Below are positions 1 through 7,018 of a stretch of DNA of 34,725 nt, piece by piece; position 1 is the first letter of the stretch; every line of letters begins with the position of its first letter. Both the position numbers and the translations under genes were made by a program. The notes below the pieces were generated by a model, which did no database searches, was not told where the DNA came from, and saw only the letters and a program-made list of their open reading frames with translations. The stretch spans positions 1-34,725 of the forward strand of contig CANQSS010000022.1 in the NCBI GenBank assembly GCA_947626545.1, read 5' to 3'. The DNA comes from an uncultured Akkermansia sp. (GTDB lineage: Bacteria > Verrucomicrobiota > Verrucomicrobiia > Verrucomicrobiales > Akkermansiaceae).

Positions 1-7
1 CGCCACT

Positions 8-36
8 ATTTTACCCCTCTCTTTTCATGACCGCAA
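8..36 (-). promoter_or_regulatory. Promoter reading out of the left edge
   Basis: On the minus strand a -35 TTGCGG (31-36) and a -10 TAAAAT (8-13) are separated by 17 nt. Only seven bases remain to the window edge. In this window most promoters of this type sit 6-12 nt before a start codon, so a leftward gene probably starts at or just beyond base 1. No coding sequence of that gene is visible here. Confidence 0.5.
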
Positions 37-93
37 CTTTTTCTGTCATCTGTTGCATTTAATCTTGCAATCCACATAGACCACAGGGCAACC

Positions 94-326
94 GAGTTTG
101 AGAGAAGTTAATCAGCAGAAAAGACTCTTATTGACTGATGTTTTTATACATACCAAAGACCATGACAACCAACGGTCATCAATCGTTCGCCAAATTGCCC
201 CGCGCAAGGCACCGAATTCCGCAATCGTACATCGTGCCTCGTAAATCGTACATAGGCAGACCCCGTCTGCCATCGTCGTACATCATACATCGTAAATTGG
301 CAACCGCATTTTCTAATGCGGTTGCC
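94..326 (+). repeat. Composite intergenic repeat, block A
   Basis: This gene-free stretch upstream of panE is filled by repeat modules. From 94 to about 153 lies an AT-rich module containing TTTGAGAGAAGTTAATC and later ATTGACTGAT, also found near 22521, 27420 and 28606. A second module (161-223, around ACGGTCATCAATC) recurs near 22605. Tandem ATCGTA(A/C)-type 7-mers occupy 224-254 and 272-298. Two perfect stem-loops follow: GGCAGAC/GTCTGCC (255-271) and a 12-bp stem at 299-310/315-326 with loop TTCT. Bases 37-93 show nothing recognisable. Confidence 0.85.
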
Positions 327-343
327 CTGGGTTGCATTCTTGC

Positions 344-372
344 TTGCGGGGCGAGGAGGGACGTGGTAATGT
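344..372 (+). promoter_or_regulatory. panE promoter
   Basis: The -35 TTGCGG (344-349) and -10 TAATGT (367-372) have a 17-nt spacer. The -10 ends 7 nt before GTG 380, so transcription should begin at or within a nucleotide of the start codon. This supports GTG 380 over the upstream ATG at 332, which lies 5' of the promoter. Confidence 0.55.
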
Positions 373-379
373 ATGGTGC

Positions 380-1297
380 GTGAAGATAGCAATATTAGGA
401 GCAGGAGCAATTGGCAGTTACTACGGCGCTCGTTTAGCCGAAGCCGGGCACAAAGTGAACTTCATACTAAGGTCGGCGTGGGCAACCGTGAAGGAGCGTG
501 GATTGAGCATTACTTCGGTGGATGGGGATATACGACTGGAGAAGGTAAACGCAGTGCGTACACCGGAAGAATGCGGTCCGGTGGATCTGGTCGTGGTGGC
601 GTGGAAAACGTGCTGCAATGATCTGTTCCCCTCTGCGCTGCCGCCGCTGATGCATGAAGGCACGCGAGTGCTGACACTGCAAAATGGCATGGGCAATGCG
701 GAACTTATCGGACGTGTGGCGCCGAAGGGACAAGTGTTCATGGGACTTTGCTTTGTGTGCTGCATGGTCAAGGAGGCAGGATGCATCACGCACCTGGAGG
801 GAGGAGATATCCAATTTGCTCCTTTATTGCCCACAGAAGAGGGGTTACACGTCGCACAAGAGTTGGCAGAGCTTTTCAGACGCGCGAAGATTCATACCGA
901 AGCCTTTATGCACACGGAGCAGATACTCTGGTGCAAGCTGACGTGGAATATCCCCTTCAACGGACTCTGCCTGGCACACGGCGGCATTAGTGTGGTGGAT
1001 CTTTTCGCGATGCCCGGTCAACAAGAGCGCGCGCGGGGTATCATTGATGAGGTATGCTTGACGGCGAAGATGCGCGGTTATCCAACTCCGGAAGGGATTG
1101 CAGACAAGCAGATGTACCGCACGGCGCACATGGGTCCTTTTGTACCGAGCAGTGCGGTGGATTACAATTTGGGACGTCCGGTGGAATATGACGCCATATG
1201 GGGCGAGCCTCTTCGACGAGCGCATGAAGTGAATGCTCCTGTGCCGCTGTGGGAACAGCTCTGCCAAGACATACGCGCGCGACTGGGGATGGCATGA
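380..1297 (+). CDS. panE: 2-dehydropantoate 2-reductase (ketopantoate reductase)
   Basis: NADPH-dependent cytosolic enzyme of the ApbA/PanE family that reduces 2-dehydropantoate to pantoate in pantothenate (coenzyme A) synthesis. The N-terminal Rossmann motif GAGAIGSYYG is at residues 8-17. A central LTLQNGMGNAE segment and the KLTWNIPFNGL segment (the conserved Lys and Asn of the family) follow, then the helical C-terminal domain. About 305 aa is the usual length. GTG 380 is chosen because homologues begin right before the nucleotide-binding motif and because of the promoter spacing; the frame is open back to ATG 332. A TPR-like membrane protein follows 12 nt downstream and is probably cotranscribed. 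ApbA/PanE paralogues acting on other 2-keto acids exist, so the exact substrate is inferred. Confidence 0.88.
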   Translation: MKIAILGAGAIGSYYGARLAEAGHKVNFILRSAWATVKERGLSITSVDGDIRLEKVNAVRTPEECGPVDLVVVAWKTCCNDLFPSALPPLMHEGTRVLTLQNGMGNAELIGRVAPKGQVFMGLCFVCCMVKEAGCITHLEGGDIQFAPLLPTEEGLHVAQELAELFRRAKIHTEAFMHTEQILWCKLTWNIPFNGLCLAHGGISVVDLFAMPGQQERARGIIDEVCLTAKMRGYPTPEGIADKQMYRTAHMGPFVPSSAVDYNLGRPVEYDAIWGEPLRRAHEVNAPVPLWEQLCQDIRARLGMA

Positions 1298-1309
1298 TGC
1301 ACGGCAACG

Positions 1310-2209
1310 ATGCGGATGAAATTACTAGGAAAAGCGACGCTGCAATCTATTTTCTGCCTGGCCATTTTGGTGGCGGGTGGGACAGCGCTGCAGCCGCTGA
1401 GCAGGCGATTAGCGGCGCAGGAGGCAGCCGAGCACCTGCGTACGGAGCAAAGCGCAGCTTTGACGGAGCGGGATGCACTGGGAGAGCAGCTCTCCTTTTT
1501 TCTGCTCGGGGGACTGCGGAGTTTGGCGGCAGAAATCATGGTGCTGGATGCCACGACAGCGTGGGTAAAGCGGGACTGGCCGCTTGTGGAACGACGTTGG
1601 CAAATGGCTACGACACTCAACCCGGCAAGGCAAAATTACTGGGTAAGTGCCGCGCGTGATATGGCCGTAAACGCAGCGGCGCATGCCATCAACAACGAGC
1701 AACTGGATGACCGCGAGCGCGTGGCTCTCTCCAAAACCTATTTTGACCGTGGTGTGCGTTTTTTGAAGGATGGCATGGCACGTCACCCGGAATCTGCGCT
1801 GCTGTACCTCAACTTGGGGGATACGTATGCAGACCTCAACCGTTTCCCCTCCTTTGCGCAGGCGGCGGATGCCTACCATCGCGCCACACAACTGGGAGCG
1901 TCCGGGCTCTACCAACGGCAAGAATTTTACAACCTGTGCCGCATTCGCGGACGCGAGCAGGAAGCGTGGGATTTGGGACGCGAGCTTTACAAAAGCCCGA
2001 CACAACGCGTACCTTCACTGCTCTGCTTGCTCTTTGTACTGCAGCAAAAGCTGAATGTTCCGCCGGAGCAGAGGTTGAGCCCGGAACAGCTCTTTGGCAG
2101 CAAGGAAAGGGCGCACCGCGATCTGGCTCGTTTCCAAAACAACAGTCTTCGCTTCCCGGTGAAAGGAATTAAGGAGTACTTGAACGCTGAGAACGCCCCG
2201 GCGCAGTAG
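1310..2209 (+). CDS. Membrane-anchored TPR-like protein of unknown function
   Basis: Unrecognised protein of 299 aa. Residues about 9-28 form a hydrophobic segment (signal anchor or uncleaved signal), followed by an Ala/Glu-rich stretch (about 34-60) likely to be helical. The remainder looks like TPR/alpha-solenoid: WPLVERRWQMATTLNP, ALLYLNLGDTYADLNRF and AADAYHRATQLGASG have the spacing of tetratricopeptide helices. It starts 12 nt after panE, so the two probably share a transcript. Its last 41 nt overlap the 3' end of xerD on the other strand. A second in-frame ATG at 1316 is possible. No enzymatic motif is visible; a periplasmic scaffold role is only a guess. Confidence 0.75.
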   Translation: MRMKLLGKATLQSIFCLAILVAGGTALQPLSRRLAAQEAAEHLRTEQSAALTERDALGEQLSFFLLGGLRSLAAEIMVLDATTAWVKRDWPLVERRWQMATTLNPARQNYWVSAARDMAVNAAAHAINNEQLDDRERVALSKTYFDRGVRFLKDGMARHPESALLYLNLGDTYADLNRFPSFAQAADAYHRATQLGASGLYQRQEFYNLCRIRGREQEAWDLGRELYKSPTQRVPSLLCLLFVLQQKLNVPPEQRLSPEQLFGSKERAHRDLARFQNNSLRFPVKGIKEYLNAENAPAQ

Positions 2210-3137
2210 CGCGAGCACGTGGGTGAGCCTCCGTGTACACCTCTTTCATGCGGGATTTTGTGACGTGCGTGTATATCTGCGTCGTGGAGAGCGAGGCGTG
2301 ACCAAGGAGCTCCTGCACGGAGCGCAAATCTGCACCGGCATCCAGCATGTGTGTGGCAAATGTGTGGCGCAATTTATGTGGGGAGATATGGAAGGGAATA
2401 TCGGAAAGACGCAGGTACTTATCGAGCATGAGCTGGATGCTACGGCCGGTGAGCCGCTTGCCAAGACGACTGATGAAGAGGGGCATCACCCCGCTGATAC
2501 CGGCCATGTTGCGATATTTGCGCACAGCCGCGCGAGCATAGTCGCCTACGGGGATGAGCCGCACCTTACGCCCTTTGCCAACCACACGCAGGCAATCCTC
2601 GCCATCCGGCAAGGCGCTTGAATTCAGACTCACGAGCTCGCTGAGCCGCATACCGCAAGAGTAAAACAGCTCCAGAATGGCGGCATCGCGGTACGGTAGC
2701 CAGGGCGGGCTCTTTTTATCCGGCGGAATGCGGAAGGGCATGCTGAGCAACTCCTCCATCTGTTTGAGATTGAGGTGCACGGGCAAAGGATGCCGCGCCT
2801 TCGGCAGGGCGACATCGGCGAGGGGGTTGACCGCTACCTCACCGTAGCGCACCAAATAGTTGTAGAAAGAGCGCAGGGCGGCAAAGCGCAGACGGATGGT
2901 GGATGACTTGAGCTGCTGTTCCATAGCAAGGTAAAGCCAGCTTCGAAAGTGCTGCGAGGTACACGCGTGCCATGCAGAGAACTGCTCGCCCATCCACTCG
3001 CGGAACTGGGCAAGTGAGCGACGGTAGGAATCCATGGTGAGCGGCGAGGCGTTGCGCTCCGCCTTCATGTACCGAATGAAGCGCTCGACCAATTCATCCT
3101 CTGGTTTGTCGCCGGAAGTTCCCATGACACAGAGCAT
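2169..3137 (-). CDS. xerD: Tyrosine recombinase XerD/XerC
   Basis: Site-specific tyrosine recombinase of the XerC/XerD type, which resolves chromosome dimers at dif near division. The N-terminal SAM-like core-binding domain spans about residues 16-105 (FIRYMKAERNASPLT, LRSFYNYLVRYG). The catalytic domain carries Arg in CGMRLSEL, Lys in VVGKGRKVRLIPVG, His-x-x-Arg in HKLRHTFATHML, then GHASLSTTQIYTHV with the nucleophilic Tyr. The length of 322 aa is slightly long because of a short basic Arg/Ser/Pro tail that overlaps the TPR gene. It starts 6 nt after pgsA; Met5 (3125) is an alternative start. XerC cannot be told from XerD on motifs alone, and no dif site was found in the window. Confidence 0.88.
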   Translation of the reverse strand: MLCVMGTSGDKPEDELVERFIRYMKAERNASPLTMDSYRRSLAQFREWMGEQFSAWHACTSQHFRSWLYLAMEQQLKSSTIRLRFAALRSFYNYLVRYGEVAVNPLADVALPKARHPLPVHLNLKQMEELLSMPFRIPPDKKSPPWLPYRDAAILELFYSCGMRLSELVSLNSSALPDGEDCLRVVGKGRKVRLIPVGDYARAAVRKYRNMAGISGVMPLFISRLGKRLTGRSIQLMLDKYLRLSDIPFHISPHKLRHTFATHMLDAGADLRSVQELLGHASLSTTQIYTHVTKSRMKEVYTEAHPRARATAPGRSQRSSTP

Positions 3138-3143
3138 GCAAAA

Positions 3144-3773
3144 TTATCCATGAAGCAAATGACGCCCACGCACCAGATAATGCAGTCCGCTCCATACCGT
3201 GAGCAAAACGCTGCCCCACAGGAAAAAGGAGCGGCACCACTCTCCGCCCTCTCCCACAGACAAGAAACGCAGTGGCTGCGGAGCATTGCCGCCATACGCC
3301 AAATGGAAAAGGCATGCAATGCAGAAACCGAGCTGCAACCCGGTCTTCCACTTGCCGGATAAATCGGCAGCGAGAGCCACTCCCTTCAGTGCGGCAAGCT
3401 GGCGCAACCCCGTCACCAAAAATTCGCGAAACAGGATGAGTATCGTCACCCAAAACGGGCACATGCCCACAGAGCTCAGATACACAAAGGCAGCGCAAAC
3501 CAAAATCTTATCCGCCAGCGGGTCGAGAAGTTTGCCCAAATTTGTGACCAAGCCGTATTTGCGAGCAAGGTGCCCGTCAAAAAAATCGCTCACCGCACCA
3601 AGAACGAAAGCCCAGAGGGCAACACACGCCGGGAGAGAAACAACAACGAACCAACCGTCAAACGGAGCGGACTCTGCAGCAACCGGGGACACGGCAGCAC
3701 CCACGGCCAGAGCCACCGTAAAAATGATGACCATGACTAGACGCACCAAGGTAATGCTGTTGGGTAAATTCAT
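3144..3773 (-). CDS. pgsA: CDP-diacylglycerol--glycerol-3-phosphate 3-phosphatidyltransferase
   Basis: Inner-membrane enzyme that makes phosphatidylglycerophosphate from CDP-diacylglycerol and glycerol-3-phosphate. The CDP-alcohol phosphatidyltransferase signature D-x2-DG-x2-AR-x8-G-x3-D-x3-D is present as SDFFDGHLARKYG plus GKLLDPLADK. Several hydrophobic helices surround it (residues about 8-30, 42-62, 90-120, 135-155, 175-195). ATG 3773 (MNLPNSITLVRLV) is chosen over ATG 3782 because the -10 box at 3782-3787 would place the longer start inside the promoter. It is followed immediately by xerD. Other CDP-alcohol transferases share the signature, but the N-terminal motif and length (209 aa) match PgsA. 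Confidence 0.87.
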   Translation of the reverse strand: MNLPNSITLVRLVMVIIFTVALAVGAAVSPVAAESAPFDGWFVVVSLPACVALWAFVLGAVSDFFDGHLARKYGLVTNLGKLLDPLADKILVCAAFVYLSSVGMCPFWVTILILFREFLVTGLRQLAALKGVALAADLSGKWKTGLQLGFCIACLFHLAYGGNAPQPLRFLSVGEGGEWCRSFFLWGSVLLTVWSGLHYLVRGRHLLHG

Positions 3774-3781
3774 CGTCCCCA

Positions 3782-3810
3782 CTTATAGCTTGCAGCGCGA
3801 CATTCCGCAA
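3782..3810 (-). promoter_or_regulatory. pgsA promoter
   Basis: Minus-strand -35 TTGCGG (3805-3810) and -10 TATAAG (3782-3787), spacer 17 nt. The -10 ends 8 nt before ATG 3773, predicting a nearly leaderless transcript and deciding the start. Confidence 0.55.
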
Positions 3811-3859
3811 GCTCAAAAAACGTCGCACAACAATTTCCGCGTCTATCCAAAAATTAGAC

Positions 3860-3888
3860 TTGAGCCGCGGGGGGCAATTCGCTACAAT
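3860..3888 (+). promoter_or_regulatory. tRNA-Ser promoter
   Basis: The -35 TTGAGC (3860-3865), a 17-nt spacer and the -10 TACAAT (3883-3888) place the start of transcription about 18-20 nt before the mature tRNA 5' end at 3914. Confidence 0.6.
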
Positions 3889-3913
3889 GGCGGCGCGTCT
3901 TTGCATCAGATAC

Positions 3914-3998
3914 GGATGGGTGGCAGAGTGGTTGAATGCAGCGGTCTTGAAAACCGCCGAAGGGTAACCTTCCGTGGGTTCGAATCCCACCCCATCCG
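3914..3998 (+). tRNA. tRNA-Ser, anticodon UGA
   Basis: The cloverleaf can be drawn directly. The acceptor stem GGATGGG (3914-3920) pairs with CCCATCC (3991-3997), with discriminator G at 3998. The anticodon stem GCGGT/ACCGC (3941-3945/3953-3957) encloses the loop CTTGAAA with anticodon TGA at 3948-3950. A long variable arm (around CGAAGGGTAACCTTCCG) marks a class II tRNA. The T arm contains GTGGGTTCGAATCCCAC. CCA is not encoded (GCT follows), so it must be added by CCA transferase. It reads serine UCA-type codons. Confidence 0.95.
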
Positions 3999-4026
3999 CT
4001 AAATTTTGAGGTTATTAGAGTTCTAA

Positions 4027-4083
4027 ATCGTACATCGTTCATCGTAAATCGTACATAGCAAACGCATTTTCTAATGCGTTTGC
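4027..4083 (+). repeat. Composite intergenic repeat, block F
   Basis: A short copy between tRNA-Ser and aroK, which face each other. Four tandem 7-mers of the ATCGTA(A/C) type (4027-4057) are followed by a perfect 11-bp stem-loop, GCAAACGCATT (4058-4068) and AATGCGTTTGC (4073-4083), with the same TTCT loop as block A but a changed stem base pair. It may act as a transcript end for the tRNA, although no T-run follows. Confidence 0.85.
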
Positions 4084-4116
4084 CCTGCCAATCACGTCAG
4101 TCCCGAGAGTACAACG

Positions 4117-4665
4117 TTAAGAAAAAAAAGAATGGGTCTGCTGCAGAATAATGTCCACAACTTGAGCGACTTTTAGTTCAGAAGAGTTGATGCGAAAATG
4201 GGCGGTCTGAGCGTAGAGCGGGCTACGCGCACCGAGAAGTTGACGGAGGCGCGATTCGCGATCCTGACCGTACAACAAGGGTCGATTCTGAGCGCGAGCA
4301 GTACGGGAAAGGAGATTGGGCAGATCCACATCCAGCCAGACGACGAAGCCGAGGGAGCGCAGAGTATCGCGATTCTCCGGACGCAGGACGATGCCGCCGC
4401 CGGTGGAAATGATGCCGGATGAGCGAGGAGAAGGATGATCCCGCAAATAGTTGAGGAGAGCAACCTCCAATGCCCGGAAGCGAGACTCACCCAATTCGGC
4501 AAAGATGCGCGGAATCTCCATGCCCACTTGGTCTTCGATGAGCAGATCTGTATCCAAAAAGGGCAAACCGGTGGCGCGGCTCAATTCGCGACCAACGGTG
4601 GACTTGCCGCAGCCCATCAGACCGATGAGCACAATGGAGCGACCGTCGGGGAGCGGGGGAATCAT
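4117..4665 (-). CDS. aroK: Shikimate kinase
   Basis: Cytosolic kinase that phosphorylates shikimate at the 3-OH with ATP, fifth step of the chorismate pathway. The Walker A loop GLMGCGKST is at residues 16-24. LDTDLLIED carries the Asp that binds magnesium and shikimate, FAELGESRFR has the shikimate-binding Arg, and STGGGIV is the Walker B/glycine motif. The lid Arg is in NRPLLYG and a later Arg in LGARSPLYAQ. The 182-aa length is typical. It begins 9 nt after dapF, so the pair forms an operon. aroE, another pathway enzyme, lies at 27.6-28.6 kb. Confidence 0.93.
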   Translation of the reverse strand: MIPPLPDGRSIVLIGLMGCGKSTVGRELSRATGLPFLDTDLLIEDQVGMEIPRIFAELGESRFRALEVALLNYLRDHPSPRSSGIISTGGGIVLRPENRDTLRSLGFVVWLDVDLPNLLSRTARAQNRPLLYGQDRESRLRQLLGARSPLYAQTAHFRINSSELKVAQVVDIILQQTHSFFS

Positions 4666-4674
4666 TACTCAATC

Positions 4675-5496
4675 CTACAACGAAATTGTGCCCTCAAATA
4701 CCACGACCGCCGGGCCGGTGAGAGTGATGTGACTGTATGTGCCATCAGGCGCCTTTTCAAAGCCCACGGAAAGAGTGCAACCGCCCGCTACATCCAACTG
4801 AATGGGCGAGGACGCGCCGGTGAGTTCGGCATGCAGCAAGGCCGTAGCGGTCATACCGGTGCCGCAGGCAAGCGTTTCGCCCTCCACACCACGCTCATAC
4901 GTGCGCAATTTGAGGTGTTGAGGGGCAAGCACGCAGGCGAAGTTGGCGTTGGTACCGGCAGGAGCAAAGGCTTCGTGGTAGCGCAGGTGTGCGCCCAGCT
5001 TCATGATATCGATGTCTTCCACCCTGTCCAGGAAGGCAACGGCATGGGGTACGCCGGTGTTCACAAAATGGACGGGGACAGGTAGTGTGGCAGAGGGAGG
5101 AAGCGCATTCAGTCTCATTCCTTTGGGATCGGTGAGCTGAATGGTAATAGAACCGTCTGCATGCACGCGTCCATGTATCATGCCGGCGAGAGTCTCAAAG
5201 CAGAGGTCGGCAGGGTGGGAGGGGATGAGGCGGTGGACAAAGGCGGTAAAACAGCGTGCGCCGTTGCCGCACATTTCGGCCTCACCTCCATCAGAATTGT
5301 AATAGCGCATGCGCACCTCACCACCGGCACTAGGCGGTTCTACGGCAATGAGACCGTCTCCGCCAATGCCAAATCGGCGGTCGCAGAGATGGGCTATTGT
5401 CTGCTTGGTGAGCAGGGAAGAGAGCGAAAGATCGCGGTTATCGACCATGACAAAGTCGTTGCCCGCGCCGGTCATTTTGGTGAAATGCAGTTTCAT
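4675..5496 (-). CDS. dapF: Diaminopimelate epimerase
   Basis: Converts LL- to meso-diaminopimelate for lysine and peptidoglycan synthesis, without a cofactor. The N terminus KMTGAGNDFVMVDNRD is characteristic. The two catalytic cysteines are in EMCGNGARC (the first Cys of that motif acts as base or acid) and ACGTGMTAT. The substrate-binding YNSDGGEAE precedes the first. The length of 273 aa is normal for the two-domain pseudo-symmetric fold. It is first in an operon with aroK. A DAP-type peptidoglycan agrees with the L,D-transpeptidase near 20.5 kb. No clear promoter was seen in the 126 nt upstream (5497-5622). Confidence 0.94.
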   Translation of the reverse strand: MKLHFTKMTGAGNDFVMVDNRDLSLSSLLTKQTIAHLCDRRFGIGGDGLIAVEPPSAGGEVRMRYYNSDGGEAEMCGNGARCFTAFVHRLIPSHPADLCFETLAGMIHGRVHADGSITIQLTDPKGMRLNALPPSATLPVPVHFVNTGVPHAVAFLDRVEDIDIMKLGAHLRYHEAFAPAGTNANFACVLAPQHLKLRTYERGVEGETLACGTGMTATALLHAELTGASSPIQLDVAGGCTLSVGFEKAPDGTYSHITLTGPAVVVFEGTISL

Positions 5497-5622
5497 AAAA
5501 CGGAGGTTGAAAGGGAAAGGGAATCCGGAAATGATTTGGAGCCATCGGAACTATTTGTCACCTGATCATACGCCCGACAAACCGAGGAGCCGGACAGGCT
5601 GGTGGCTTGAATGCTGCGGGGG

Positions 5623-6462
5623 TCAGAAGGTGAAGGCTGCACCCACGCGCACTTCGTGCCAGCGCATGGTGCCGGTCTGAATACTCATGTCATAGGGGTA
5701 GCCGTATTTAGCGTCAGGCTTAGCGGTAGAACCACGGTACTGATAGCCGACAAGGAGCATGGCGTTGCGGGAAATAGGAAAGCAGAGGTTCACGTAACCG
5801 GCGTATATCATGCCGGCAGTGGTATGGCGTTTCCCACAATCCCATGGGTTGTCGTAATAGTAATCGCTCCAACCATAGCCGAATTCCGTATCGATGCTCT
5901 GCACATCCAAGCCACACTTGGCGCCCACCTGCAGCTCACAAAAGCGGCTCAACCGATGGGAGAAGCGGTAGCCCAATGCAAGAGTGACGGAGGAGCGATC
6001 GAAACTGTCTGTCCAGGGAATTGGAGGACCCTCACGTGGAGTAACCCAGAAGTTTTCATCATCCCCGCCACCGGCAAAGCCGATGGAGAGAGTGACGGCT
6101 TGGTGATTGGTGAGGTAATAGGCCCCTTCCAGCTCGAAACCAAGCATGTCGCAGGAGTACGGATTGTCCGGACTGGCTTTGAAACCATAATTCACGGAGA
6201 TCGTAAACTCATAATTCGAGGGATCCCTGTAGCGGGGGTAATGCTGCGCGGTGGATCCAGAGTAACCCGGCGCAGTGTAGGCCGACGCCGAAGTCGTCGC
6301 GTTTCCGCGAGGCATCATCGAGCGCGAAGCAGGATGCGGCGCAGCGTAGGCCGGATTCTGCACCGGTCCGCGCGTGACCGGGTCATACACAACGGGGTAG
6401 TCCGGTAGGGGAGCCGCCACTGCACCCCCCACCATCAGACATGCGATAAGAGGCTTCTTCAT
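5623..6462 (-). CDS. Putative outer-membrane beta-barrel protein
   Basis: Unrecognised 279-aa exported protein. ATG 6462 is chosen because it gives a signal peptide (KKPLIACLMVGGAVAAP, residues 2-18); the frame stays open further upstream but overlaps the lipoprotein gene. A Pro/Tyr/Ala-rich linker spans about 18-80. From about residue 85 alternating hydrophobic/aromatic strands recur (YEFTISVNYGFKA, HQAVTLSIGFAGGG, SSVTLALGYRFSHR, NAMLLVGYQYRGS, HEVRVGAAFTF), and the chain ends in Phe, as OMP barrels do for BAM recognition. This suggests an 8- to 10-stranded small barrel. It starts 17 nt after the lipoprotein gene and is probably cotranscribed. Confidence 0.72.
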   Translation of the reverse strand: MKKPLIACLMVGGAVAAPLPDYPVVYDPVTRGPVQNPAYAAPHPASRSMMPRGNATTSASAYTAPGYSGSTAQHYPRYRDPSNYEFTISVNYGFKASPDNPYSCDMLGFELEGAYYLTNHQAVTLSIGFAGGGDDENFWVTPREGPPIPWTDSFDRSSVTLALGYRFSHRLSRFCELQVGAKCGLDVQSIDTEFGYGWSDYYYDNPWDCGKRHTTAGMIYAGYVNLCFPISRNAMLLVGYQYRGSTAKPDAKYGYPYDMSIQTGTMRWHEVRVGAAFTF

Positions 6463-6479
6463 GGGAATGCTGTGAGGGA

Positions 6480-6935
6480 TTAATTGCGAGAACGGGCTTT
6501 GTCCTCCATCTTGTATCGCTGAATGTAGTTTTCGGGAATGAAGTGGTTGCACATGCCGGATCCGTTGAATTGCGATGTGTAAGCGGTCACACGATCCTTC
6601 TCCAGCGTGAGACGCAGCACAGCAACCTGAGGGATGGTATTCACTTGTTCGTGGGGAGGCACAAAGGTGGAGTGCACCCCGCCACGGGCATCCACCCAAG
6701 AATCTGCGTGACCGGGCACTACGTAGTTGGTCATATAGGTTCCGTCATAGGCCCACTCCATCACTTTAGTGGATCCCTGGGTGTAAATATGGGTCGGTGC
6801 GCCCAAGGTTGAAACTACTTGAGCGCTGCTCAGCCCGACGAGTTCCTGGCAAAAACGCTCGTTGTAGCACGTTGTACACGCAGAGAAGGCTATGGCGACA
6901 GCAGCGGCAGCAAGGGTGAAAAAATTTTTGTTCAT
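6480..6935 (-). CDS. SmpA/BamE-like small lipoprotein
   Basis: 151-aa lipoprotein. The signal peptide runs to the lipobox FSAC, with acylated Cys at residue 20. The following LVGLSSAQVVSTLGAPTHIY resembles the helix-turn region of the SmpA/OmlA (BamE-like) fold, where a leucine-rich GxxxxxVxxxLGxP motif precedes a beta-sheet; KVMEWAYDGTYMTNYVV and VAVLRLTLEKDRVTAYT would be the strands. It precedes a putative outer-membrane barrel gene in the same operon, consistent with an envelope role. Sequence similarity to true BamE is only a motif-level impression. The promoter 6 nt upstream of the ATG supports this start. Confidence 0.68.
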   Translation of the reverse strand: MNKNFFTLAAAAVAIAFSACTTCYNERFCQELVGLSSAQVVSTLGAPTHIYTQGSTKVMEWAYDGTYMTNYVVPGHADSWVDARGGVHSTFVPPHEQVNTIPQVAVLRLTLEKDRVTAYTSQFNGSGMCNHFIPENYIQRYKMEDKARSRN

Positions 6936-6941
6936 GGGGTC

Positions 6942-6970
6942 ATTTTACGACAAGAGGGGGATTACTGCAA
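6942..6970 (-). promoter_or_regulatory. Promoter of the BamE-like lipoprotein
   Basis: Minus-strand -35 TTGCAG (6965-6970) and -10 TAAAAT (6942-6947), spacer 17 nt; only 6 nt separate the -10 from ATG 6935, predicting a leaderless mRNA. Confidence 0.55.
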
Positions 6971-6981
6971 GAAAAAAAGGC

Positions 6982-7009
6982 TTGCCAAGGGGGGGTGATA
7001 TGCTAGTCT
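6982..7009 (+). promoter_or_regulatory. Probable promoter of the polysaccharide deacetylase
   Basis: The -35 TTGCCA (6982-6987) and a weak -10 TAGTCT (7004-7009) have a 16-nt spacer, with 9 nt to ATG 7019. TATGCT at 6999 looks better as a hexamer but has no -35 at a usable distance. Confidence 0.35.
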
Positions 7010-7018
7010 TGTGGGTAG

